A stretch of DNA of 64,000 nucleotides from Poecilobothrus nobilitatus. Taxonomy: Eukaryota; Arthropoda; Insecta; Diptera; Dolichopodidae. The translations under genes and the position numbers were made by a program. The stretch is from the NCBI GenBank assembly GCA_947095535.1, contig OX352772.1, positions 217,421,346-217,485,345 on the forward strand, written 5' to 3'. Shown piece after piece: positions 56,918 through 64,000 of this stretch. How positions within the stretch are numbered: the stretch's first letter is position 1; each line of letters starts with the position of its first letter. Below the pieces are notes generated by a model. The model was given only the letters and a program-made list of their open reading frames with translations. It searched no databases and was not told the DNA's origin.

Positions 56918-57374
56918 TTAAAAAAATTTTCGAAATATTCTTTGTATTTTTTTATCGTTTTTAAGTGGGGATGATGTGATGAATAAATCAAGAAAATATT
57001 TCATGCTTTTGCAGGAACTTCCCATCCATAGATATATACAACAATAATGTCCGCAAACAGATGTTAAATTACTTTGTAAACTCTTATTGTTGAAAACAAA
57101 ACATTTCGATTGATTTTGAAGAAATTTTATAATCTCATTGTGAAATGGTGGATTTCCAAATGAATCAAAATATTCTGCACACCCTTGAACTGGAACAAAT
57201 ATTGCTAGCCAATGTGTTGCCCTTTTCATTAGAAGTATCAGTATTTACCACCAAAATAGGTTTTGAAACTTGTTTTGGCAATTGATCAAGAGCATAAATA
57301 TCTCTAAATATTTTATGTGTTAAGTTATTACATTTCAGAACCTTTGAAATCTGAAGTGTATTCATTTCTTGCAA
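56918..57374 (-). pseudogene. PRO: Polinton B adenain-type cysteine protease
   Basis: Starts MQEMNTLQISKVLKCNNLTH at 57374. After a frameshift near 57225 it reads ATHWLAIFVPVQGCAEYFDS (catalytic His and acidic residue), then LQSNLTSVCGHYCCIYLW with the catalytic Cys. All catalytic residues are present. The region matches A (40838-41268) closely, including CAEYFDS-G. The C-terminal tail is Lys-rich and ends near 56918. Confidence 0.88.
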
Positions 57375-57518
57375 ACGGGAAATATCAATTAGTCGAGTAT
57401 TTCCTCGTATAAATGTTGTTAAAAATTCTGCTTTAAGTTTTCCGTTTGTTAAGACTATATCGAATTTTTCAAGTTAATAGTTATTTTTTCGTTATCGATA
57501 TGTCCAAAAGAGTAATTC

Positions 57519-57680
57519 TCAATGTCTGTTCTTTTTAAATCTCTGACAGGAATATTTATACTTTAATTCTTTTACAATAGTTTTACATTTTTCTTTTATG
57601 CCAGCCACAGTAATATTTTTTACAAATATTGTATTGTTATCGTCCGTACAGAACGATAAATCTACTAGAGCACATGCCAT
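57519..57680 (-). CDS. Small frame between PRO and major capsid gene in Polinton B
   Basis: ATG at 57680: MACALVDLSFCTDDNNTIFV, KNITVAGIKEKCKTIVKEL, ending at a TGA after 53 codons. A possible continuation in another frame (FDIVLTNGKLKAEFLTTFI, about 57470-57410) leads into the PRO start, so it may be the front part of a larger broken gene. Not recognised; not seen in Polinton A, where the capsid and protease genes almost touch. Confidence 0.4.
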   Translation of the reverse strand: MACALVDLSFCTDDNNTIFVKNITVAGIKEKCKTIVKELKYKYSCQRFKKNRH

Positions 57681-57716
57681 TTTCAAATGAATAGAAATAG
57701 TCCATTAAACTTCCTT

Positions 57717-59009
57717 TTATATGTTTAAGTATACGTTACGATTTTTATCAATTTCGATATTGGCATCGAATTCTGCAAATACAATACAAGTTAATGGAGA
57801 GCTGAGTCTTGCTTCAATCTTTACTACTCCCTGGTTTAATAAACTCTGACATGTATCAGTTCCCGAGCCGTCTGGTGATAAATCAAAAAATAGTATTGTA
57901 TAACCTTTTGAAAAAACTTCTTTTGAAATTTGATGTCCTCTATCAGAGTGATGTATGCCAGTTCCACTGAATAATATTAAATATGCACGAGAATTACAAA
58001 GATTATTCGATGTAAAACTTGTTTCAATTGCAGAATTTGGTGTAGGCACTCCATTCACATATAATTGAAATTGTGTGAGATTTTGGTGATCGAAATGGTA
58101 TGGATTTTTCGATCTTTTACCATTAAAATTTTCAATATTAAACATACAAAATACAAGGGCTTTTGGTATTTGCCCTATAAATATATTATCCAATGATATG
58201 TTGGAAGTGTTAGCTAGAATTGTAAATGTTTTGATTTCACTTCTCGTATAAAATTATTTCGCGTTAGCCTTTTCCAGTACAGTATTGTGTGCTATCAATA
58301 TGCTAGGATAAATTGTTAAATGTTTCATGTATAATGTAGCTTCGAGAATTTTTAAATAATTTTCATCGTTATCGTTAAAGAAAATATAAAAATCTTGTTT
58401 CTCTAATGCTAAAGAGATGCGAATGTCAGCATTATTTAAAAGTAATTTGGAAGTATTGAAGAAATCTACATGTAATTTTCCCATTAATTCTACTATTGCA
58501 GAATTGTTGCATGATTTTTGTCTTGATTTAGAACCAGAATTGTTGAAATCATTGACATTTGGTTTATCCAATTCCCAACCAGAAGCTTCCAGATGTGTTT
58601 GACTGGAATCTGTACCATAATTTAGTAAAATAGTTATGTATGCTTTATAATGGTATAAGGAATCTGAAGGAGTGATGTTTTTTCCGTTTAGAGTTACATT
58701 ACATTGTTTAATTAAAGAGTGTAATAAATTATTTACAACACTGGGCTGTGGAGCTGCCCTTGCTTCAGTTTCGGTTCCTATTTTATCGGTTGCACTCCAA
58801 AGTAATCCATCCTTTTTTAATATTTGAACTTTAAACTTTATATAGGTACTGGATAAATCTCGATATGTATCTCCATTTCCAAGCGAAACAAATTCAATGG
58901 TTGACGGCGATGCTTTTAAAGAAGCTAAAGGATTTTATACTACCTCTTCTGAACGCAAAATACTTGTTTGTACGGGCAATGATGCAAAAAGATCAAGTTC
59001 AGATTTCAT
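57717..59009 (-). pseudogene. Polinton B major capsid protein (double jelly roll)
   Basis: Starts MKSELDLFASLPVQTSILRS at 59009, then a nonsense codon after SEEVV, NPLASLKASPSTIEFVSLGN, GDTYRDLSSTYIKFKVQ, VELMGKLHVDFFNTSKLLL, SILIAHNTVLEKA, QLYVNGVPTPNSAIET and DGSGTDTCQSLLNQGVVKIE. About 430 codons, the normal size. Besides the nonsense codon there is a frameshift between 58254 and 58193. The Polinton A copy has a deletion where B retains the segment up to VELMGKL. Family assignment as major capsid protein is established; homology with A is clear over the whole length. Confidence 0.9.
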
Positions 59010-59020
59010 ACATTCTATTT

Positions 59021-59464
59021 TTAATTGAATATATCGGAGATTTTACTTTGCTTTCTTCGTCGCTTTTTCAACTTCAAATGTGTCTTTTTAAAAACTACTC
59101 GCCTTTTTATAGCTCTTTGTCTTTTTATAGCTCTTCGTCTTCCACCATACAACGATTGTAGCTGGTTAACTACTGATTTCCGTAAATTTTTTATGCAGCC
59201 TTTGCTTTGATCAATTACGGCTTCTTTTATGTTTGCACCAGAAGCTATATCATTAAAAATATTTTTACTTGTGTTTACAGCCTCTTTTTTAATTAAATCG
59301 CAACCTGATGTAAAAACTGACTTTAAGTAACGAATTAAATTTCCGAATATATTTCCAAAACCACGACGTCTTTGTATAGCTGGATAAAATATTAATAAAG
59401 GTCCAATATCGTTGATTCCTCCTCCTACTTGAGAGGAATAATATCTCACGTAAACTCCTTCCAT
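59021..59464 (-). CDS. Polinton pVI-like minor virion protein (B copy)
   Basis: An open 147-codon frame: MEGVYVRYYSSQVGGGINDI, GFGNIFGNLIRYLKSVFTSG, then DIASGANIKEAVIDQ and a strongly basic tail (RRRAIKRQRAIKRR..., ending SDIFN). The Gly-rich start, amphipathic helix and basic C-terminus match the Polinton protein likened to adenovirus pVI. It sits just upstream of the capsid gene with an 11-bp gap. The frame is complete and may be undamaged. Confidence 0.75.
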   Translation of the reverse strand: MEGVYVRYYSSQVGGGINDIGPLLIFYPAIQRRRGFGNIFGNLIRYLKSVFTSGCDLIKKEAVNTSKNIFNDIASGANIKEAVIDQSKGCIKNLRKSVVNQLQSLYGGRRRAIKRQRAIKRRVVFKKTHLKLKKRRRKQSKISDIFN

Positions 59465-59516
59465 GTTTGATAGGATACCATATTTGAGTAGTAGTATTTA
59501 TATTGTTTTTGGCAAT

Positions 59517-60350
59517 CAATGTTTTTTAAATTGTAATACAATTTTTGTTGGATAGTAACTGGAAACAAAATTTATTCCATCACCGTATTGGTTACAAATT
59601 TTAATCGCTATCGTTTCAAAACAATTTTTTTCTATGCGTATGTAATGAACATTTTCAAATTCAATATTTGTAGGTATCCTACAATTTTCTATGTTGATAG
59701 CTCTCAACACCCGCACTTTGCTACTTCAAAAAACAGATGATTGAATGATATCTGGATAAATCATCACCATTCCATTCAATTCATCTTTATTATGAGCAAC
59801 AGCTAATTTGAGTAGTTCAGGTAATTTTGTTTTGAAATTTTTTTTATTTTTTTTCTGTTGAAATAATTCAGTTAGTAATGTTTTTACATTATAACTTTGA
59901 TTAACTTTTATATAGAAAGTATCTTCATTAAAAGTCTGCCATATTTGAATTAAATCCCCTCGGTTAGATTCTGACACTTTTTTAAATATTACAAAAAAAT
60001 TGGCAAAAAATTAAACTTCCAATCATCCAAATGTAATCCGAATCGTCATATGAAAAATATGTGTAGCCTATAGATTTGGTTACTTTAATTTTTTCGAGAG
60101 GTTTTTCAATGTTTCTTACATAAACATTATACTGCCCAATATTGGTAAATGCACATTTCTCTTTGTTAAATTCTTCTGTTTGTAGGAAATTGTTCAGATA
60201 TATTTCTGAAAGACCAACTTTCCAATTTCCATTTTTTAAATCAAAGTGAATAGGTAATTTATTTTCGAATGAAGCTAAAGTATTGTCTGGAAACAGTGTT
60301 AAATTATCATTACTAAATAATGTTACATAGAAGTTATCTTGACTATCCAT
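59517..60350 (-). pseudogene. Polinton B penton-type minor capsid protein
   Basis: Begins MDSQDNFYVTLFSNDNLTLF, NTLASFENKLPIHFDLKNGN and WKVGLSEIYLNNF (60350-60180). A frameshift near 60030-59980 leads to NEDTFYIKVNQSYNVKTLL, ending MVMIYPDIIQSSVF. After a further shift come RVLRAINIENCRIPTNIEFE and PTKIVLQFKK. Expected length about 280 codons, consistent with A (38486-39252). Role as vertex protein is from family knowledge. Confidence 0.72.
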
Positions 60351-60507
60351 CTTTGTTAACTTCTGCTAAAAAATAAAATGTTGAACTATTTATATGTTGT
60401 CCATTCCGGTGTTGATGAAGTTCTTAGTTTTGGACTTCTTACTAAAGGTTTTAGTTTTCGATTTTTTTGTTTCAGGAAACTGTGAAAGTATAGTTGAGGA
60501 AATTGAA

Positions 60508-60843
60508 CTACCTGCCGATCTTAGTGTCTTTTTTTTCAGGAGAAGGTACAGCAACGTTAATTACATCACCACTTGATGTTTCAAACATTCGTTTAGAAAA
60601 GAAATTTGTTTGAGTGCCTGTATCAAATGTAAGATTATTAGCATTTTCTGGTAATCTTTTTGCGTGTCTTTTGTTAATTCCATATTTGAGAAGGTTTTGA
60701 CGATATAAGTACCATTTTTGCAATGGTTTTAATTTTTTATCATATAAAACTTTTTTCATTTTTTGATCCAATAAATCCAAGTTTTTATCATCTTGAAATA
60801 ATTTGCTAAATTTTGAAAATATTTCTGGTGACATTCGCTGCAT
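60508..60843 (-). CDS. Polinton small charged protein (B copy)
   Basis: Open 111-codon frame MQRMSPEIFSKFSKLFQDDK, with KPLQKWYLYRQNLLKYGINK, NNLTFDTGTQTNFFSKRMFE and VINVAVPSPEKKDTK. It overlaps the preceding GGFLP gene by 38 bp. The counterpart in A is broken (37970-38327). The middle FDTGTQT motif is a short linear element often seen in disordered virion proteins. Function unknown. Confidence 0.6.
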   Translation of the reverse strand: MQRMSPEIFSKFSKLFQDDKNLDLLDQKMKKVLYDKKLKPLQKWYLYRQNLLKYGINKRHAKRLPENANNLTFDTGTQTNFFSKRMFETSSGDVINVAVPSPEKKDTKIGR

Positions 60844-61213
60844 TATGTCTTATCTTACTGAGAAGTTTTCCTATTACACCAGATAATATAGTACCAATTA
60901 ATGTAGGTAAAAATCCTCCATGTTGAATTAACATTTTTCGTTTAGCTTTTATACTTTTCTTAGCACAGGCTAGAAATCTTAATTGTGTTTTATGTTTTTT
61001 TAATTTTGCTTTTTGTGCTAGTGATATTTTATTATTTCCATTTAATATATTGATCGCAATTTCAGCAATAGTTTTTATAATATCATCATCACAATATTTA
61101 AGAATGTTTTCACGAAATTTCTTCTTGTTGAAATTTCCTAGTACATGTAACATATGTTGGTTTTCTTCAATCGTTTCATATTTTTGATAATCGATATGCT
61201 TATGCTGAGCCAA
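60806..61213 (-). CDS. Polinton 'GGFLP' small virion-associated protein (B copy)
   Basis: Open 135-codon frame from ATG 61213 (MAQHKHIDYQKYETIEENQH). It has HVLGNFNKKKFRENILKYC, AEIAINILNGN, a Lys-rich helix and MLIQHGGFLPTLIGTILSGV near the C-terminus. It is homologous to the A gene at 37601-37940. Its start abuts the partial integrase at about 61205, showing a rearrangement right at this gene's 5' end, where the ATPase gene would be expected. Confidence 0.72.
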   Translation of the reverse strand: MAQHKHIDYQKYETIEENQHMLHVLGNFNKKKFRENILKYCDDDIIKTIAEIAINILNGNNKISLAQKAKLKKHKTQLRFLACAKKSIKAKRKMLIQHGGFLPTLIGTILSGVIGKLLSKIRHNAANVTRNIFKI

Positions 61214-61920
61214 TTAAAACTAAAAATGCTAATAACGTTTTACTTGGCATGCAAAACATTTTCAAACGTGCTGTAACACTCCCAAAAAATATTCATTCTG
61301 ATCAAGGTAAAGAGTTTTTTAACAAAGAATTTAGAAAACTTATGGAAATAAAAAAAATTAATCATTATCATACATATTCTGAAATGAAAGCATCCATAGT
61401 AGAATGTTTTAACCGTACTTTAAAAAATTCAATGTGGAAGCAGTTTAGTTTTCAGGGTAATTATAAGTGGATATTTATTTTGTTCTCACTTATTGAGAAA
61501 TATAACTCAACATATCATCACAAAATTAAACTTCAACTTAAAAAAGTTACAAAAGCAAACGAGAAATATATTTAGAAGAACATTTACATGCAAAAGAAGT
61601 TTTATCAGACAGCAAAATACAAAGTTGGAGATTATGTACGCATAAGTAAATACAAAGGAAACTTTGCAAAAGGTTATTAACCAAACTGGTCAACAGAAAT
61701 ATTTACAATTAAAAGAGTAAAACGCACAGACCCAATTACTTACAACTTATTTGATTATACAAAAACACTCTTTTTATGAGACTGAACTTACTCGAGTCAA
61801 AAACCCTGACATTTTTCTTGTTGAAAAAATATTGAAAAGAAAAGGAAATCAAATTTTTGTTAAGTGGTTAGGTTTTGATAAAGATCACAATTCTTGGGTA
61901 AATAAAAACAATATTATATG
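61205..61920 (+). pseudogene. INT: Polinton B integrase, N-terminally truncated, with chromodomain
   Basis: Starts abruptly inside the catalytic core: AEPIKTKNANNVLLGMQNIF, then NIHSDQGKEFFNKEF (second catalytic Asp) and KASIVECFNRTLKNSMWKQF (catalytic Glu). The first Asp and the N-terminal zinc region are missing. After a frameshift near 61575 it continues YKVGDYVRISKYKGNFAKG, a stop, PNWSTEIFTIKRV, and a chromodomain-like end EKILKRKGNQIFVKWLGF, W-VNKNNI. The C-terminal half closely matches Polinton A (33571-33921). Inactive. Confidence 0.9.
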
Positions 61921-62029
61921 AAACTAATTTACTTTTTCATTTTTACAATTAATTATTAAATTTTTTTGCCCACATTTATAGTTTTCAATAACATATCTCA
62001 AATTGGCATAATACATAAAACTAAGATAC
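61921..62029. other. Spacer between INT and right TIR
   Basis: AT-rich, no feature. Confidence 0.4.
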
Positions 62030-62753
62030 AATATCAAGGTCAATACCTGTATTTTATTTATCTCATAAATAACTACTGTATTTTGGTTTTAAAAAATCTT
62101 TCAAACTAGCATTTTAATATTGCAAAAAAAAAAAACTAAAAACTGCATCACATTTTTCTATACCTGTTCTTTTCGTTCTACAATAACAAGTACTCATAAA
62201 TCAATAAATACAACTTTTTTTCTTTTCTTTTTTTTTTACGATTTTATACATACAACCTTAATTAATAATTTAAAAAAAAAAAAACTAGACCTCATTTTTC
62301 TACACCTGTTCTTAAATTTTCGTTCTACAATAACATGTACTTATAAATCAACTTTTTTTATCTTTCTAATACAACTTTTTAATTAATCTAATACAACTTT
62401 TTTTTCTCACGATTTTATACATACAACCTTTACTTTAAATTACTTTAAACTAAGAAACAATATCAAGGTTAATAACTGCATGATATTTTTCTCATAAACA
62501 ACAACTGCATTTTTGTATTAAAAAAGCTTTCAAACTAACATTTTAATAATGCAAAAAAAAAAAAAACACAACTTTTCTATATGCACACGCGCGAACAACA
62601 TTCCTTAAAAGTTCAAACACCTTTGTCGTGAGCTCATTTGCATAAAGCTTAATAACATTCCTATATGCACGCGCCAACAACATTACTTAAAAGTTCAAAC
62701 ACCTTTGTCATGCTATTTCTTTCTCGCACAAAATTCCCACACCAAGGTGCCCC
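62030..62753. repeat. Right terminal inverted repeat of Polinton B, internally duplicated
   Basis: It is longer than the left repeat because it contains internal copies. The segment ACACCTGTTCTT, CGTTCTACAATAACA and ACGATTTTATACATACAACC occurs twice (about 62160-62250 and 62305-62430). The outer segment AACATTCCTTAAAAGTTCAA, ACACCTTTGTC occurs twice (about 62598 and 62679). CAAGGTGCCCC marks the end at 62753. Confidence 0.85.
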
Positions 62754-63632
62754 ATTACTTACTGACGAAGAACAAGAAATTTCAGAATTAATGAATAATT
62801 TTTTGTTAATGTTTCGAATGAGCTCAATTTTGCTAAAGAAAACATAGACCTCGAGTATATGAATTGTTTCTCTCGTAATATCTATAGCAATTTTAGTTTG
62901 TTTCATAAAGATGCACAGGAAGTTGAGCAAGCTATAAAAAATTTAAAACCGGCTGCAACAGGTTTTGATAATATATCTACCAAGTTTATTAACAAATATC
63001 AAAATTTATTAATACCATACATAGTTAAACTCATAAATAAATCATTCGACAGCTGAGTATTTCTAAATTCTCTAAACATTGCCATAGTGAAACCAATTCA
63101 AAGCTGGAAAATGATGGCTAAATAAAGCTGGAAAAACTGATAATTGCAATAATTACCGTCCAATTTCTATACTACTAACTTTCTCGAAAATCTTTGAGAT
63201 AATAATACGAAATCGCTTAAATCTTTTTCTTCAAAGTAATCCAGTTATTAGTGAGAGACAGTTCGGGTTTGAAACTAACTCTAACACATTTGTAATTTTC
63301 CAATATTATTTGCCAGTAATTTGCTGTATAATGATAAATATGAGAGGAACAGTAAAATACGAGAGCGGAAATTGCTCATCCTGGCATTTAAGATCATAAA
63401 TAATAAGATAACACGCAATTTTATCTTAATCACGGCAATAGATATACATTCTCACAACACGAGAAATAAATCCAATTTTTATTTGAATGTATTCAGAACT
63501 GCAAACCAAAAAAATAATTGCTTATTTAACTGCCTAAAAAAATTTAATGAACTTCCTGATGAATTAAAAAATATTGATAATCTACTGGTTTTTAAAAAGC
63601 AAATTAAAATATATCTATCGACAAATGATTGA
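62754..63632 (+). pseudogene. LINE 5 ORF2, reverse transcriptase remnant and C-terminus
   Basis: LLTDEEQEISELMNNF resumes the ORF after Polinton B. RT segments follow: AIKNLKPAATGFDNISTKFI (62930), NYRPISIL-type sequence (63150) and ISERQFGFETNSNTF (63250). The sequence then jumps to the C-terminus: KIRERKLLILAFKIINNKI, HSHNTRNKSNFYLNVFRT and ELPDELKNIDNLLVF, stop at 63632. The region with the catalytic YADD is deleted near 63295. A short direct duplication AAAGCTGGAAAA (63103 and 63127) lies in it. Confidence 0.85.
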
Positions 63633-64000
63633 ATAAAAAACTATATACCTTAAAGTAAATACCTCAGAGTGAAAGTGTGATTTTTCAATGAAAGTGTGAT
63701 ATTTCATTCGATTATTTGATAATTTGAAATGTAAAAAGGTATTAAGTATATGTATTGAGAATATATTGTTCTATATAATCCTATATATTTGTAATGAAGA
63801 AATTAATATCAACTAAAAAATAGAAATGTTAATAAAAAGAAATAAAAAAAAAAAAAAACGTCAAACATAATTTTAAAAATTATAAGGCCACACATCTTAT
63901 GCTACGGCAGTAAGAAAATTAATATATAGTTATGTACTAGTTCTTAGAACTATCGTAAAATTTAATTGTAAAAGTAAAACTATGATTGATTATATTATAT
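63633..64000. other. LINE 5 3' UTR and flanking DNA
   Basis: The UTR includes a short direct duplication (TGAAAGTGTGAT at about 63669 and 63688) and ends in poly(A) at 63842-63858. The remaining 140 bp are AT-rich without recognisable features. Confidence 0.5.

Larger units (their letters stand above)
51377..62753 (+). mobile_element. Polinton (Maverick) B, ~11.4 kb
   Basis: Terminal inverted repeats are clear. The left reads GGGGCACCTTG, GTGGGAATTTTGTGCGAGAAAG, ACAAAGGTGTTTGAACTTTTAA, GGAATGTTGTTGG and GCATTATTAAAATGTTAG; the reverse complement of 62560-62753 reads the same with few changes. Inside are POLB, two small genes, an unknown gene, PRO, capsid genes and a partial INT. It lies inside LINE 5. 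A 6-bp target duplication could not be read with confidence. The ATPase gene is absent and POLB has internal deletions, so it is a rearranged, dead copy. Confidence 0.92.
48640..63860 (+). mobile_element. LINE 5 (FP-type ORF1), interrupted by Polinton B
   Basis: The 5' part (about 48640-51376) and 3' part (62754-63860) are one element: the left part breaks in NGKIIDES and the right part begins LTDEEQEISELMNNF, which are adjacent segments of the region before the reverse transcriptase. The right end has a poly(A) at 63842-63858. The left limit is approximate. The same family left the tail fragments at 2253-2460 and 6844-7051. Confidence 0.8.

Noticed and set aside
1..64000. CRISPR array, tRNA or rRNA genes, bacterial operons
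   Set aside because: No spaced palindromic repeats, cloverleaf sequences or ribosomal segments were seen; the content is eukaryotic transposon DNA.

Overview
The window is an AT-rich eukaryotic heterochromatin-like segment from an insect, most likely a fly. The reasons are a gypsy-type (errantivirus) LTR element, a mariner with TA target duplication, two repeats whose ends resemble the dipteran DINE-1/INE-1 family, insect-type LINEs and two Polintons (Mavericks). No intact host gene was recognised. Nearly everything readable is transposon-derived, mostly broken, and inserted in nested layers.

Layout. 1-8123: a tandem duplication with a period of 4591 bp, almost identical between copies, carrying the relic of a MULE/FLYWCH-type transposase gene (minus strand, one splice acceptor visible), a 5'-truncated LINE tail and a hammerhead-like motif. 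8260-8793: a small non-autonomous DNA transposon. 9366-12109: a DINE-1-like element with ~437-bp internal repeats, split by a deleted mariner (9624-10512). 12620-15300: an errantivirus deletion derivative on the minus strand (gag, protease and an env remnant; reverse transcriptase and integrase missing), followed by ~120-bp tandem repeats (16060-16660).

17228-43480: Polinton A. Its DNA polymerase B gene is split by two LINEs (19399-24976 and 26350-31940). After it come a convergent partial integrase and then the virion block: ATPase, 'GGFLP' protein, small acidic protein, penton-type protein, pVI-like protein, major capsid protein, adenain-type protease and one unknown gene. A second DINE-like repeat with ~141-bp units (42329-43344) lies inside its right end.

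43850-48545: a LINE (LINE 4) split by an opposite-strand LINE (LINE 3, 44040-45236). 48640-63860: LINE 5, which has a baculovirus-FP-like ORF1 and is split by Polinton B (51377-62753). Polinton B is an 11.4-kb element with clear terminal inverted repeats. It has the same virion gene set in the opposite orientation relative to POLB, no ATPase, an integrase lacking its N-terminal part, and a polymerase gene containing two apparent spliceosomal introns.

How the parts relate. In an intact Polinton, the polymerase copies the element by protein-primed synthesis, the integrase inserts it, and the ATPase, protease and capsid proteins form a virion. Neither element here could do this, because each has lost different key residues. 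The value of the window is comparative: two homologous Polintons allow gene boundaries, small conserved genes, rearrangements and introns to be read directly, and the nesting gives a relative order of insertion events.
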